DNA from: an uncultured Bacteroides sp.
Lineage (GTDB): Bacteria; Bacteroidota; Bacteroidia; Bacteroidales; Bacteroidaceae
Direction: 5' to 3'
Assembly (NCBI GenBank): GCA_900553815.1
Contig: USEY01000001.1
Location: forward strand, 1-64,000
DNA length: 64,000 bases
The notes under the pieces are model-generated. The model was not told the DNA's origin. It was given only the letters and a program-made list of their open reading frames with translations, and did not search any database. Positions 47,837 to 58,577 of this stretch are shown here, piece by piece. Position 1 is the stretch's first letter. The number at the start of each line of letters is the position of its first letter. The translations under genes were made by a program, and so were the position numbers.

Positions 47837-49690
47837 TTACGCTTCATTCTGAATGCTCTCATCCAAAACTTTGATTTTCTGTTTTACCAGTTCTATATCA
47901 CCTTTCAGTTTTTCCACCTTGCGGTTGATTTCAGTCAGTAAGCTATTACCTTTTTTCGATGAAGCTGTGAGGAAACCTAAATTGTTTTCATAGGTTTGCA
48001 ATTCATTCTTCATGTTTTCAAACGTACGCATCAGTTTTTCGCGTTCACGATAAAGGGTCTGGGTACCTCCCTCGCGTATGCTGTTGATAGACGATTTGAA
48101 GTTGCTTAACTTTTTATTGGAAGCACTGAGATTGAATGCCTCAAAAAGCTTGTCTATCAAGCTATGATATTGCTTGTAGATTTTGTCTTTCTCTTTGAAT
48201 GGTACAAATCCCACATTGTTCCATTCTTTCATCAAATCGCGTACTTGCTGTACGTTTTCCTCGCTGTCGTCCTGCTCATTGATAGCTTCCAGCTTTTCAA
48301 TGATAGCTTTTTTCTTTTCCAGATTCTCCAGTTCGACAGAACGTTGTGATGAAGTGGCTTTATTCTTCTGTTCAAAGAAGTAATCACAAGCACCGATGAA
48401 ACGTTTCCATACAGCATCCGAATGCTTCTTGGCAACCGGTCCGATGGTCTTCCATTCTTTTTGAAGCTTGGTCAATACTTCTGCCGTATTCTTCCAATCC
48501 GTACTATCCTTCAATGCTTCGGCCTTTTCACAGAGTGCGCGTTTTTTCTCCAAATTAGCGTTCATTTCTTCTTTCAGCGTTTTGAAGAATTCGCCTTTCT
48601 TCTGGAAGAATTCGTCGCAAGCCTTACGGAAACGCTCGAAGATTTTCACATTCATCTTCTGGGGAGCGAAACCAATAGTTTTCCACTTATTCTGCAATGC
48701 AATAACTTCCTGCGTTTTGCTATCCCAAGCAGCAAAGTTTTTAAGTTCGCTATAGTCAAATGCTTCAATGATTTCGCAAATGACGGTTTTCTGGTCCAAA
48801 TTGTTTTGTTCAGCTTCCTTCAAAGCCTCGAAATGCTGTTGATGACGGCGATTCACAGCTGTTGAAGCAGCCTTGAACCGAGCCCAAACTTCATTGCGCA
48901 ATTCTTTGGCTACAGGACCCGTATCGCGGAATTCCTGATGCAACTTTTGCAACTGATGGAAAGCAGAAACCACATCCGGCTCGTCTGCCAGCTTTTCGGC
49001 AGCTTCGCACAAGTGCAGCTTTATTTCCAGATTCTTCTTGAAATCATATTCACGGAACTCGTTGTTGAGTTTAAGCAAATCATAGAATTTCTCAACGTAG
49101 AGCTGGTAGTTTTTCCACAATTCGTTTTCTTTCATCTGTGGAACAGGCTTGGTCTCGTTCCATTGCTGTTGCAACTTCTTGAATTCTGCATAATTCTTGT
49201 TTGCATCATCGGGTGACTCAACCAGTTCTTTCAGTTCCTCAATGATAGAAAGTTTGATTTGCAGATTCATTTCTTTCACTTTCTCCAGTTCTGCGTTGGC
49301 CGCGTTCCTTTTTTCTTTGATGACGGACATGATGTTCTTGAACTCTTCCTCCACAGGATCTGCTTGTGGAACGAAGTCTTCTGCGGCTCCTCCGTTTTCA
49401 ATAAATTGGTTCTTTAGGCCTTCCTGCTCGGCATTGTGCAGTTTGTAGAAGGCTTGTTTCAACCCGTCTATTTCTGTTTTCGTAGAGTTCTCTACGTTTT
49501 CAGAAATTTCTTTTAGTTTGGCAAGGATTTCTTCCTTCGTCAGCTTTGGCGCAGGCTCTTCTACTTTTTCTGTAATTGTTTCTTCAGCGGAAGTTTCTGT
49601 TGTTGCAGGTTCAGGAACCTCAGCTGTTTTTTTGTCTTCTTCTAATTCCACCGCTTTTTCGGGGAGATTAGTGTCATGAGTGTCCGTCAT
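47837..49690 (-). CDS. DUF349 repeat protein
   Basis: The 617-aa protein has an acidic, Glu/Thr/Pro-rich N-terminus (1-60), then about five DUF349 units, each with a W-K-I/P-G or W-N-x-V-GF motif (KTIGFAPQKMNVKIFERFR; KTIGPVAKKHSDAVWKRF, for example), and a C-terminal coiled coil (about 545-617). It is long and helical. Function is unknown to me, though the family is widespread in Bacteroidetes. It stands alone. A small hairpin (49708-49726) lies 18 nt before the ATG. Confidence 0.9.
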   Translation of the reverse strand: MTDTHDTNLPEKAVELEEDKKTAEVPEPATTETSAEETITEKVEEPAPKLTKEEILAKLKEISENVENSTKTEIDGLKQAFYKLHNAEQEGLKNQFIENGGAAEDFVPQADPVEEEFKNIMSVIKEKRNAANAELEKVKEMNLQIKLSIIEELKELVESPDDANKNYAEFKKLQQQWNETKPVPQMKENELWKNYQLYVEKFYDLLKLNNEFREYDFKKNLEIKLHLCEAAEKLADEPDVVSAFHQLQKLHQEFRDTGPVAKELRNEVWARFKAASTAVNRRHQQHFEALKEAEQNNLDQKTVICEIIEAFDYSELKNFAAWDSKTQEVIALQNKWKTIGFAPQKMNVKIFERFRKACDEFFQKKGEFFKTLKEEMNANLEKKRALCEKAEALKDSTDWKNTAEVLTKLQKEWKTIGPVAKKHSDAVWKRFIGACDYFFEQKNKATSSQRSVELENLEKKKAIIEKLEAINEQDDSEENVQQVRDLMKEWNNVGFVPFKEKDKIYKQYHSLIDKLFEAFNLSASNKKLSNFKSSINSIREGGTQTLYREREKLMRTFENMKNELQTYENNLGFLTASSKKGNSLLTEINRKVEKLKGDIELVKQKIKVLDESIQNEA

Positions 49691-49874
49691 TGTATTTACT
49701 TTTTTAGAAACGGGTATTCCCCGTTTGGGTTACATTACGCCACAAATTAATGAAATAAAATCTTTACTTCATACTTTTTTTCATGCTTTTTTTACTTTCT
49801 CGTCTTTTTCTTGCCATCCGGCATGTAGCTAAAGCTTCACCAAAGTACTGTTTTACGCAAATATCGTATCTGTT

Positions 49875-51221
49875 TTATGCCAACAAGACAGTAATTCCCA
49901 TGTAAAGCATCATGCCTATAATGTCATTTGTAATAGAGATGAAAGGTCCCGTTGCAATAGCCGGGTCTACTTTTAGTTTCTCCAGCGTCATGGGCACCAA
50001 TGTTCCAAAGATAGATGCAAACATGACTACAGCAAACAAACTGATAGAAACCGAGTAAGTTACGGTAGCAGTGCCACCAAAACGTATGAAATTATATATA
50101 TAGACCAACAACGAAATTATGGTAGCATTGATAACAGCTACTACCGCTTCCTTTCCCACTTGCTTGAAAGTATCTTTGGCGTTCAGCGAGCTGTTGGCCA
50201 AACCTTGCACTACGATAGCCGAGGATTGTGTTCCGACATTTCCTCCCGTACCACCGATAAGGGGAATGTATAGCGCCATTTCCGGATGTGCTGCAAAAGT
50301 AGTATCGAAATTGCCTAATATCATGGAATTACCTATTCCACCCAGCATACCGATAAGCAGCCAGGGGAGTCGGGCACTGGTCTGACGCACTACATTATCG
50401 TCCGTTTCCACATCTTGTGACAAACCTGATGCCAATTGATAGTCGCGTTCAGACTGTTCACGAACCTCATCCATGACGTCGTCTACCGTAATCTGACCTA
50501 CCAAGCGGCCAATGCTGTCGATAACGGGCAGTGCCACCAAGTCGTATTTTTCAATTGTCTGTACGACCTCGTCAATCGGAGTATCTACATGGACGGAAAT
50601 AGGGTCTTTCTTCATGACATGCTTCACCTTCGATACGGAAGGAGAAGTAATCATTTTCTTCAGTGGGAATACACCTTGCAGACGTTCATCGTCGTCGATG
50701 ACATAAACATAGTATATTTCGTCCAACTGCTCGGCTTGCAGACGCATTTCCTTCAAACATTCGGGCATACTCCAATTTTCGTTGACGGTCACCATCTCCG
50801 TACCCATCAAACCACCGGCCGTATCCTCGTCATATTTCAGCAGGTCGACAATATCGCCAGCCTGTTCGATGTCTTCGATGTGCGAGAGCACTTCTTCCTG
50901 CTTGTCTTCATCCAGCTCACGCATCAGGTCTACGGCATCGTCCGTATCCATGTAGTCCACAAAACGCTTGGCGATGGTTTCGGAAGGCAACAGTTCAAGG
51001 AACTCTTTGCGGACATCTTCATCCATCTCCACCAAAACGTCGGCAGCAGTTTCGTTGTCGAGAAGACGATAGACAAAGCGAGCCTCTTCGGGTTCAAGGT
51101 CATTGCACAGTTCGGCAATATCCGCCGGATGCAAGTCGGTCAAGAGTGCCTTGACGTTCTCTGCGTCCTTTTGTTCAATGAAACTCTTGACGTGGTTGAT
51201 ATATTCTTCGTCTATTTCCAT
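49875..51221 (-). CDS. mgtE: magnesium transporter MgtE
   Basis: The 448-aa Mg2+ channel has the N-terminal MgtE_N superhelix (about 15-130), a CBS pair (about 135-255) that senses Mg2+, a plug helix and five transmembrane helices (about 290-448, with GGTGGNVGTQSSAIVVQG in the pore). All key parts are present and the length is normal. It lies 45 nt after rsmA in the same direction, so the two may be co-transcribed. Confidence 0.96.
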   Translation of the reverse strand: MEIDEEYINHVKSFIEQKDAENVKALLTDLHPADIAELCNDLEPEEARFVYRLLDNETAADVLVEMDEDVRKEFLELLPSETIAKRFVDYMDTDDAVDLMRELDEDKQEEVLSHIEDIEQAGDIVDLLKYDEDTAGGLMGTEMVTVNENWSMPECLKEMRLQAEQLDEIYYVYVIDDDERLQGVFPLKKMITSPSVSKVKHVMKKDPISVHVDTPIDEVVQTIEKYDLVALPVIDSIGRLVGQITVDDVMDEVREQSERDYQLASGLSQDVETDDNVVRQTSARLPWLLIGMLGGIGNSMILGNFDTTFAAHPEMALYIPLIGGTGGNVGTQSSAIVVQGLANSSLNAKDTFKQVGKEAVVAVINATIISLLVYIYNFIRFGGTATVTYSVSISLFAVVMFASIFGTLVPMTLEKLKVDPAIATGPFISITNDIIGMMLYMGITVLLA

Positions 51222-51266
51222 GATTGCAATATTAAAGAATGAATCATTTAGGGGTTATGGGAGCAT

Positions 51267-52061
51267 TTATTGCTGTTGCTCCTTCAAAGCCTGTTCCACC
51301 CGGTTGGTCAAGTCAATAAATTCTTGCACGGAGAGTTGTTCCGGGCGTTTATTGAACAAAACATCTTCCGTCAGCGGACAATCTTTGCCCAAAATGGGCT
51401 TTATGGAGTTGCGAAGGGTCTTCCGGCGTTGGTTGAAAGTGGTTTTCACCACCTGCTTGAACAGCGTTTCATTGCATCCCAGTTCTTTCACCTCGTTGCG
51501 AGTCATGCGTATGACCGCACTCTTCACCTTGGGTGGAGGATTGAAGACATGCTCGTGCACCGTAAACAGGTATTCCACCTTGTACCATGCCTGTATCAGT
51601 ACACTCAATATGCCATACGTCTTACTACCCGGACCGGCTGCCATCCGTTCGGCCACTTCTTTCTGTATCATGCCCGTACAACATGGTATCAACTCCTTAT
51701 TGTCGAGCATCTTGAAGAATATCTGGCTGGAGATATTATACGGGTAGTTGCCTGTCAGGACAAACGGCTGCCCGTCGAACAGACGCTGTAAGTTCATCTT
51801 CAGGAAGTCGTCTTCAATAATATTCTCTTCCAGCTCCGGATAAGCTTCGCGCAGATAGGCCACCGACTCAAAATCCAGTTCCACCACTTTTACCAATCTG
51901 TCCTTTTTGAGCAGGAATTGGGTTAATACTCCCATGCCGGGACCTACTTCCAAGACAGGAAGCCCGGGACAGGCGTCTACGGTATTGGCGATGTCTTGCG
52001 CCACGGTCAAGTCTTTCAGGAAGTGTTGACCCAGAAACTTTTTAGGCTTAACTAATCTCAT
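51267..52061 (-). CDS. rsmA: 16S rRNA dimethyladenosine transferase
   Basis: The 264-aa enzyme methylates two adenines at the 3' end of 16S rRNA during small-subunit assembly. The AdoMet motif I is EVGPGMGVLT (about 38-47), and the catalytic motif IV is NYPYNIS (about 105). A helical C-terminal domain follows. Length is normal. Its promoter (52093-52100) overlaps the divergent one of the next gene. Confidence 0.96.
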   Translation of the reverse strand: MRLVKPKKFLGQHFLKDLTVAQDIANTVDACPGLPVLEVGPGMGVLTQFLLKKDRLVKVVELDFESVAYLREAYPELEENIIEDDFLKMNLQRLFDGQPFVLTGNYPYNISSQIFFKMLDNKELIPCCTGMIQKEVAERMAAGPGSKTYGILSVLIQAWYKVEYLFTVHEHVFNPPPKVKSAVIRMTRNEVKELGCNETLFKQVVKTTFNQRRKTLRNSIKPILGKDCPLTEDVLFNKRPEQLSVQEFIDLTNRVEQALKEQQQ

Positions 52062-52077
52062 GTACGAACTAAATAGT

Positions 52078-52085
52078 TACTTTTG
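52078..52085 (+). promoter_or_regulatory. -7 box of the flippase-like gene
   Basis: TACTTTTG is a perfect match 70 nt before the ATG at 52155, in the 93-nt divergent gap. No good -33 box. Confidence 0.5.
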
Positions 52086-52092
52086 CAGCATA

Positions 52093-52100
52093 CAAAGGTA
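52093..52100 (-). promoter_or_regulatory. -7 box of rsmA-mgtE
   Basis: TACCTTTG on the minus strand is perfect and lies 32 nt before the rsmA ATG. It faces the plus-strand box at 52078-52085, so the two promoters overlap. Confidence 0.6.
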
Positions 52101-52154
52101 GCTCTTTTCAGTGAAGTATAAAGAAAGAGGTGCGAAGAATTTTGAGGAAGGAAC

Positions 52155-53150
52155 ATGAATAAATTGCTCACAAATGTTTTGAAAATTGCTTCGCCCATTG
52201 TGCTGGGCGGCTTTATCTTATATTGGATTTACCGGGATTTTGACTTTTCGCGAATCAGAGAGGTGTTGCTGAATGCAACTAACTGGGGATGGATGGCTTT
52301 TTCACTGGTGTTTGGTGTGTTGAGTCATGTATTCAGAGGATGGCGCTGGAAGCAGACACTCGAACCGCTCGGAGCCTATCCGCGCACCGGCAACTGCGTG
52401 GACGCCATTTTCCTCTCCTATGCCACCAGCCTCATCCTGCCCCGTGTAGGCGAAGTGTCGCGTTGCGGTGTATTGGCACGCTACGACCACGTTTCATTCA
52501 CCAAATCCCTCGGCACCGTGGTCACCGAACGTCTGGTAGATACCGTCTGCATCCTGCTGATTACCGGAGTTACTTTCCTGCTACAAATGCCGGTATTCCT
52601 GACTTTCTTCAATCAGACCGGAACAAAAATTCCTTCTCTCGTCCATTTGTTTTCCTCCCCTTGGTTCTATGTAGCTTTGTTTTGTGTACTGGGTGTACTG
52701 GTCCTGCTCTACTATCTGCTACGCATGCTGTCGTTCTTTGAACGCGTAAAAGGCGTCGTGCTGAACGTGTGGGAAGGCATCATGTCGCTGCGCAATGTGC
52801 GCAACATTCCTTTGTTCCTTCTTTATACCCTATTAATATGGTTGTGCTACTTCCTGCACTTCTATCTTACCTTCTATTGTTTTTCCTTCACCGAACATCT
52901 GGGTGTGCTGGCCGGACTGGTGATGTTTGTCGGCGGCACGTTTGCAGTCATCGTACCCACGCCCAACGGGGCCGGTCCCTGGCATTTTGCCGTCATCACC
53001 ATGATGATGCTCTATGGAGTGAGCGATGCCGATGCCTCGGTGTTTGCACTTATTGTGCACGGCATACAGACGCTGCTGGTCATTGTACTGGGCGTATATG
53101 CCTGGGGGCATCTGATGTGGAGCAATCGCCACCGCTTGCAAGTAGGTTAG
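52155..53150 (+). CDS. YbhN/LPG-synthase-type flippase-like membrane protein
   Basis: The 331-aa inner-membrane protein has seven to eight transmembrane helices, an N-terminal SPIVLGGFILYWIYRDFDFS and the family stretch ILPRVGEVSRCGVLARYDHVS (about 95-115). This matches the lysylphosphatidylglycerol-synthase transmembrane/UPF0104 family, thought to move lipids or lipid-linked sugars. A ribosome site AGGAAGG is 2 nt from the ATG region. It is a single gene between rsmA (divergent) and valS (convergent). Confidence 0.88.
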   Translation: MNKLLTNVLKIASPIVLGGFILYWIYRDFDFSRIREVLLNATNWGWMAFSLVFGVLSHVFRGWRWKQTLEPLGAYPRTGNCVDAIFLSYATSLILPRVGEVSRCGVLARYDHVSFTKSLGTVVTERLVDTVCILLITGVTFLLQMPVFLTFFNQTGTKIPSLVHLFSSPWFYVALFCVLGVLVLLYYLLRMLSFFERVKGVVLNVWEGIMSLRNVRNIPLFLLYTLLIWLCYFLHFYLTFYCFSFTEHLGVLAGLVMFVGGTFAVIVPTPNGAGPWHFAVITMMMLYGVSDADASVFALIVHGIQTLLVIVLGVYAWGHLMWSNRHRLQVG

Positions 53151-53246
53151 TTTTGTGAGATACCCCTCTCACTACTTGATGAGAAGCCCCTCACTACTAT
53201 GAGGTATAAGAATGTCAGACCTATCCCTTTGGGATATAGATATTAA

Positions 53247-53286
53247 AAGGCTCCGTTCCAGTCGTCATAGACCGGGACGGAGCCTT
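53247..53286. terminator. bidirectional terminator
   Basis: A 10-bp stem pairs 53247-53256 with 53277-53286, extended by a few more pairs. It separates the flippase-like gene from the convergent valS. Confidence 0.85.
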
Positions 53287-53328
53287 CCTGATTTATAGCT
53301 CGTGTGCCTGCTGTAAAGGCCGTATGGC

Positions 53329-56013
53329 TTAAGCCTTCTTCAGCGCAGCAATACTTTCTTTCAACGATTTGATGATGCTTTCGGCGTCAGCCTGCTTCTT
53401 GCGCTCCAGCTCGATGACGGCAGCCGGGGCATTGCTTACAAACTTCTCATTGCCGAGTTTCTTCAGCACACCTTGCAGGAAGCCTTCCTTGTGTTTCAGT
53501 TCAGCTTCCATACGGGCTATTTCAGCTTCCATATCAATCAGGTTGCCCAGAGGCACGGCATACTCCGTAGTACCTACCATGAAAGAGGCGGCACCGTCGG
53601 CCTTAGCCTCTACCGACTGGATGGCCGAAAGATTACACATCTTCACCATGACTGCATGGAAAGCAGAAACCGGCGATTCGCCAACTACCTGCAATTCCAG
53701 CGGTTCTTTCTGCGCAATGTTCTTCTGCAAGCGGATGGAACGTACGTTGCTGATAATTCCTTTCACTACCTCAAACTGCTTAATCAGTTCTTCATCGGCA
53801 GCTTCAGGCTTAGTCATCGGGCTTACCATCAGGCTTTCGCCTTCCTTACGCTCTGCCAGGTGCTGCCACAGTTCTTCGGTAATGAACGGCATGAACGGAT
53901 GGAGCAGGTGGAGCAGATTGTCGAAGAAACGGATGGTCTCGGCATATACCTTGCTGCTGATAGGCTGTCCGTAAGCTGGCTTAATCATTTCCAGATACCA
54001 GCTTGAGAACTCGTCCCAGAAGAGTTTGTAGACTGCCATCAATGCCTCGCTCAGACGATACTTGCCAAACAGGTCGGCTACTTCAGCGCCTACTGCATTC
54101 TGCTTGGCATCGAACCAGCGCATGGCCAATTCGGCTGCTTCGGGCACTGCCACTTCGTCGCTCACCTGCCAGCCCTTAATCAGGCGGAAGGCGTTCCATA
54201 TCTTGTTGTTGAAGTTACGTCCCTGTTCACAGAGGGCGTCGTCGAACAGAATATCGTTTCCGGCCGGTGCAGAGAGCATCATACCCATGCGCACACCGTC
54301 GGCACCGTATTTTTCAATCAAATCCAGCGGGTCGGGAGAGTTGCCCAGCGACTTGGACATCTTGCGGCCCAGCTTGTCGCGCACGATACCGGTGAAGTAG
54401 ACATTCTTGAAAGGCATGTCGCCCATGTACTCATAGCCGGCCATAATCATGCGGGCTACCCAGAAGAAGATAATATCCGGGCCAGTTACCAGGTCAGACG
54501 TCGGGTAGTAGTATTTTATTTCTTCGTTGCCGGGATTGTTGATGCCGTCGAACAACGAGATGGGCCACAACCATGACGAGAACCATGTATCCAGACAGTC
54601 TTCGTCCTGACGCAGGTCGGCCACAGTCAGGTTGTTGTTGCCGGTCTTCTGCTTGGCCAGTTCCAATGCCTTCTCGGGAGTCTCAGCCACTACGAAGCCG
54701 CCTTCGGGCAAGAAGTAGGCCGGAATGCGGTGTCCCCACCACAGTTGGCGGCTGATACACCAGTCCTTGATGTTCTCCAACCAGTTCTTGTACGTATTCT
54801 TATACTTGGCCGGGTAGAACTTCAGTTCGTCGTTCATTACCGGCGGCAGAGCCATGTCGGCAAAGTGCTGCATCTTCAGGAACCACTGCATGGACAGCTT
54901 GGGCTCGATGGCCACGTTGGTACGCTCCGAGAAGCCCACCTTGTTGGTATAGGCCTCCACTTTCTCCAGCAGCCCGGCCTCAGCCAGGTCTTTCTCTATC
55001 TGCTCGCGCACGTCAAAACGGTCCATGCCCACATACAAGCCGGCAGCTTCGCTCAGCGTTCCGTTGTCGTTGAAGATGTCGATGCTCGGCAGGTTGTATT
55101 TTTCGCCCAGCATGTAGTCGTTCACGTCGTGTGCCGGAGTCACCTTCAGACAGCCCGTACCGAACTCTACATCCACATAGTCGTCCTGGATGACGGGGAT
55201 TACGCGGCCAACCAGCGGCACGATGACCTTCTTGCCCTTCAGCCATTGGTTCTTGGGGTCGGCGGGGTTGATACACATGGCCGTATCGCCCATGATGGTC
55301 TCAGGACGCGTAGTGGCAACCACTGCATAGCGACGGCCCTGGGCATCGCGATGAACCACTTCGCCCTCAGCACCGGTCTCGCCGGTCATGTCGTCGTCAG
55401 CAACATAATACTTCAGATAGTAGAGCTTGCTGTGCTCTTCCTTATAGATAACCTCCTCATCGCTCAGCGCCGTCAGTGCCTTGGGGTCCCAGTTCACCAT
55501 GCGCACGCCGCGATAAATCAGTCCTTTGTTATACAAGTCCACAAATACCTTGATGACGCTTTCGCTGCGCTTCTCGTCCATGGTGAAGGCAGTGCGGTCC
55601 CAGTCGCACGACGCTCCCAGCTTGCGCAGCTGCTTCAGGATGATGCCGCCGTGTTCGTGCGTCCAGTCCCAGGCGTGTTTCAGGAACTCTTCGCGCGTCA
55701 GGTCGGTCTTCTTGATGCCCTGGGCTGCCAGCTTGTTCACCACCTTGGCTTCCGTGGCAATGGAAGCGTGATCGGTACCCGGTACCCAGCAGGCATTCTT
55801 GCCTTCCATGCGGGCGCGGCGCACCAAGATATCTTGAATGGTATTATTAAGCATGTGTCCCATGTGGAGCACTCCGGTGACGTTGGGGGGCGGAATGACG
55901 ACTGTGTAAGGTTCACGGCCATCGGGTTTCGAACTGAACAGTTTGTGGTCCAGCCAGTACTGGTACCACTTTCCCTCTACGTCTGCGGGATTGTACTTAC
56001 TTGCTAATTCCAT
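53329..56013 (-). CDS. valS: valyl-tRNA synthetase
   Basis: The 894-aa class I synthetase shows the HIGH motif as HMGH ([14 protein letters not shown], about 39-52), the editing domain (about 200-345), KMSKS (GRKMSKSLG, about 555), the anticodon-binding domain and a C-terminal coiled coil (about 825-890). Length is normal. It is alone between convergent and divergent neighbours. Confidence 0.97.
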   Translation of the reverse strand: MELASKYNPADVEGKWYQYWLDHKLFSSKPDGREPYTVVIPPPNVTGVLHMGHMLNNTIQDILVRRARMEGKNACWVPGTDHASIATEAKVVNKLAAQGIKKTDLTREEFLKHAWDWTHEHGGIILKQLRKLGASCDWDRTAFTMDEKRSESVIKVFVDLYNKGLIYRGVRMVNWDPKALTALSDEEVIYKEEHSKLYYLKYYVADDDMTGETGAEGEVVHRDAQGRRYAVVATTRPETIMGDTAMCINPADPKNQWLKGKKVIVPLVGRVIPVIQDDYVDVEFGTGCLKVTPAHDVNDYMLGEKYNLPSIDIFNDNGTLSEAAGLYVGMDRFDVREQIEKDLAEAGLLEKVEAYTNKVGFSERTNVAIEPKLSMQWFLKMQHFADMALPPVMNDELKFYPAKYKNTYKNWLENIKDWCISRQLWWGHRIPAYFLPEGGFVVAETPEKALELAKQKTGNNNLTVADLRQDEDCLDTWFSSWLWPISLFDGINNPGNEEIKYYYPTSDLVTGPDIIFFWVARMIMAGYEYMGDMPFKNVYFTGIVRDKLGRKMSKSLGNSPDPLDLIEKYGADGVRMGMMLSAPAGNDILFDDALCEQGRNFNNKIWNAFRLIKGWQVSDEVAVPEAAELAMRWFDAKQNAVGAEVADLFGKYRLSEALMAVYKLFWDEFSSWYLEMIKPAYGQPISSKVYAETIRFFDNLLHLLHPFMPFITEELWQHLAERKEGESLMVSPMTKPEAADEELIKQFEVVKGIISNVRSIRLQKNIAQKEPLELQVVGESPVSAFHAVMVKMCNLSAIQSVEAKADGAASFMVGTTEYAVPLGNLIDMEAEIARMEAELKHKEGFLQGVLKKLGNEKFVSNAPAAVIELERKKQADAESIIKSLKESIAALKKA

Positions 56014-56049
56014 GTCTCTTAAAAATCTTTGTTTTTGTTATAATGGGCG

Positions 56050-56057
56050 CAAAATTA
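56050..56057 (-). promoter_or_regulatory. -7 box of valS
   Basis: TAATTTTG on the minus strand matches TAnnTTTG, 36 nt before the valS ATG. No clear -33 box. Confidence 0.5.
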
Positions 56058-56281
56058 ATAAATTAAAAACTCTTTATGATAAAAAGCCGTGAAAAAAACG
56101 GGTAGCGAGCCTGCAAATCGCCTCACTGCGGCACTCTTTGCCTTTCCCGGCTTCGACGGATTCTTATACAGATTCTTGCAAGTAACGGATTTTATTGCGA
56201 ATATTGCAAACGAGGCTAAAGGAAACCGTGCCACGAATAGCGGATTCCTGTACAGAAAAACACATAACCAGCAATAGCGAT

Positions 56282-57427
56282 ATGAAGAAAAAACTTGCAC
56301 TTGCCTTTATGGCATCGGCCGTTGTCCTGCTGGCACCGGCACAAAACACGGGCAGCAAGCCCCAAAACTCCAGTGAGAACAACCTGCCCGGCCAGACCTT
56401 GTTTGAAAAATCGATGAAGGAAGGTGTTTCCTGCTACAGGATACCCGCCATCGTGACGGCTGCCAACGGCGACCTGGTGGCTGCCATAGACGAGCGCGTA
56501 CTGTCGTGCGGCGACTTGAAGTGGAACCGTGACATCAACATCGTGGTGCGCCGCAGCCACGACAACGGAAAAACATGGACCGGCATAGAGACAGTGGTGG
56601 ACTTCCCGTTGGGACAGTCGGCCTCGGACCCATCGATGGTGGTCGACAAGGAGACCGGCGAAATCTTCCTGTTCTACAACTACATGGACCTGGACAAGGA
56701 GAAGGACGTTTATTACTTCCATGTAGTCTCAAGCCGCGACAATGGCAAGACCTGGAGCCAGCCGCGCGACATCACCTCCAGCCTGAGCACGGACGACATG
56801 AAGCCCGATTTCAAGTTTATCACCTCGGGACGTGGCACCTGCACTTCCGACGGCAAGCTACTGCACACCATTGTCAACCTGAAGAAAGGCCTGTATGTGT
56901 TTGGCAGCGACGACCACGGCAAGACCTGGTACTTCATTGACCACCCGCTGACGCCGGGCGATGAGTCGAAAATCATCGAACTGCCCGACGGGCGCTGGAT
57001 GGTAAGCAGCCGGGTGAACAAGGCAGGGCTGCGCTATGCGCACGTGTCGGACGACCAGGGACACACGTGGACAACGCGCCCCGACTCTGCCCTGACCGAC
57101 CCGGGCTGCAACGGCAGCATCCTGACATACTCATCGCGCCGGCAGGGAGACGACCGCGACCGTGTCATTCTCTCGCACCTAGCCGACCCGAAAGACCGCC
57201 GAAACCTCGTTGTCAGGCTGAGCTACGACAACGGACAGACCTGGCCCTACAGCAAGGCCATCTGTGCCGGCTCGGCCGCCTACTCGTCGCTCACGGTTCT
57301 CGATAACGGCGACATTGCCATCTTCTACGAGAAGGACGATTATCAGAAGAATGAATTTGCCGTCTTCACGCTCGACTGGCTTACCGACGGGCAAGATACC
57401 TTCAGAAAACCAACCCGGCGCGACTGA
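56282..57427 (+). CDS. GH33 exo-alpha-sialidase
   Basis: The 381-aa secreted enzyme releases terminal sialic acid. A signal peptide (about 1-22) is followed by YRIP (the Arg that binds the carboxylate), and five Asp boxes of the six-bladed propeller: SHDNGKTW, SRDNGKTW, SDDHGKTW, SDDQGHTW and SYDNGQTW. The AYSSL stretch near residue 340 carries the nucleophilic Tyr of the family. It is a single catalytic domain; no carbohydrate-binding domain is seen. The frame runs back to a TTG at 56195. No nan transport or catabolic genes are next to it. Confidence 0.92.
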   Translation: MKKKLALAFMASAVVLLAPAQNTGSKPQNSSENNLPGQTLFEKSMKEGVSCYRIPAIVTAANGDLVAAIDERVLSCGDLKWNRDINIVVRRSHDNGKTWTGIETVVDFPLGQSASDPSMVVDKETGEIFLFYNYMDLDKEKDVYYFHVVSSRDNGKTWSQPRDITSSLSTDDMKPDFKFITSGRGTCTSDGKLLHTIVNLKKGLYVFGSDDHGKTWYFIDHPLTPGDESKIIELPDGRWMVSSRVNKAGLRYAHVSDDQGHTWTTRPDSALTDPGCNGSILTYSSRRQGDDRDRVILSHLADPKDRRNLVVRLSYDNGQTWPYSKAICAGSAAYSSLTVLDNGDIAIFYEKDDYQKNEFAVFTLDWLTDGQDTFRKPTRRD

Positions 57428-57585
57428 CAATTTGTAAAGCTGCTGACACTTTGTAATTCCTAATGCCGGAGAATCGCGTATTTCGACCCTGACTAAAGGG
57501 CGATGAAAAAAACCGGGATGCAATGGCATTAAACCACTGCCTTACAGAAAAGTAGCGAAATATTGACATTTAAAATAGAAAAAAC

Positions 57586-57617
57586 AAGGGGACGGAAAGG
57601 GAGATTTTCGTCCCTTT
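57586..57617 (+). terminator. terminator of the sialidase gene
   Basis: A 9-bp stem pairs 57586-57594 with 57609-57617 (one G-T pair) and runs into a T-tract of six. It lies about 160 nt past the stop. Confidence 0.75.
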
Positions 57618-57718
57618 TTTGTCAGCAGTCCGGTGCTTGGAAGCGGGGAGTTAAGACTTTTGCCGCTAAGTCTTAACACTTACCGACCGAAGTTCGGACT
57701 ACTAATGCAAAAGATGCA

Positions 57719-57806
57719 TTGTTTTATGACGCCAGATTCTATGTTTTCGAGCATAAAATTGGATGTTTTGAAGCAAAAGCGGGTATGTTTTGGCCGAAAA
57801 ATGCCG
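57719..57806. repeat. 22-bp tandem repeat array (atgtttt...)
   Basis: Units start at 57719, 57741, 57763 and 57785, each 22 nt, sharing tgtttt near the start and an A-rich middle. The first unit is degraded. Possible further weak units follow at 57807 and 57829. Confidence 0.75.
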
Positions 57807-57920
57807 GTTGGAACGGCTAAAAATACGCTAGTTGGAGATTTTGAGTAGTATGCCCGGTTAATGAAAAAGCCGTTTTTAGAGCTTATTGCACGGATATCAG
57901 ATTGAAATGCTTTCTTTTTG

Positions 57921-58577
57921 TCAGCACTTGCGGATAGGGATAATGCCCTTGGAGACGGCCGTCATGATGAGGTCGGCCACATTGCGGGCGCCCATCTTTT
58001 CCAGCAGATGGCGGCGGTGCGTATCTATCGTGTTGACCGACACACACAGTTCGCGGGCTATCTCCTGTGTGTTCTTGCCCTCCGATATGCGTTTCAGTAC
58101 ATCCAGTTCGCGGGTGGTAAGTTCGTTCTTGCCCGCCCCTTCCTCATGCCGCGCCATTCCCCTGACCCGTTCGGCGTATGAGCAGAAATATTCGCCTCCG
58201 TTCAGCACCGTGCGGATGGCCTCGGCCACCTTCGACGAATGGATGGACTTGAGCAAGATGCCGTCTACACCGCTTTTCAGTATTTTCTTGATGAACCACA
58301 ACTCCTCGTGCATGGTGTTGACGATGACTTTAGTCTGCACGTCGTGTTCCCTCAGCCAGTCTATGATGTCCAGCCCCGACATGTCAGGTAGCTCAATGTC
58401 GAGCAGCAGGACATCGAAAAAGCGTGTCTCAAGCAAGCGCAGCGTTTCGCTTCCTGTTGCAGCCGTGCACACCAGTTTCTTTACTTCGGGCATGGAGCTT
58501 TCTACAATCCGCTTCAGCCCCTGAAGCACCAAGTCATGGTCGTCTACCAACAAAAAGCATATCTCTTTTTCTTCCAT
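57921..58577 (-). CDS. NarL/LuxR-type response regulator
   Basis: The 218-aa regulator has a receiver domain with acidic pocket D12-D13 and phospho-acceptor D60 (LLLDIELPD), and a C-terminal LuxR helix-turn-helix (about 150-210: LTTRELDVLKRISEGKNTQEIA). The open frame extends to 58670, but MEEKEICFLLVDDH at 58577 is the natural start. It lies 133 nt after the histidine kinase, same strand, and is its likely partner. Confidence 0.93.
   Translation of the reverse strand: MEEKEICFLLVDDHDLVLQGLKRIVESSMPEVKKLVCTAATGSETLRLLETRFFDVLLLDIELPDMSGLDIIDWLREHDVQTKVIVNTMHEELWFIKKILKSGVDGILLKSIHSSKVAEAIRTVLNGGEYFCSYAERVRGMARHEEGAGKNELTTRELDVLKRISEGKNTQEIARELCVSVNTIDTHRRHLLEKMGARNVADLIMTAVSKGIIPIRKC

Larger units (their letters stand above)
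57428..57920. other. gene-free convergent region
   Basis: No gene is visible between the convergent sialidase and response-regulator genes. It contains a good terminator (57586-57617) and a 22-bp tandem array (57719-57806). Confidence 0.6.

Noticed and set aside
54730..56007. 425-codon frame opposite valS
   Set aside because: Shadow of valS, which has all synthetase motifs; the antisense product has no recognisable domain.
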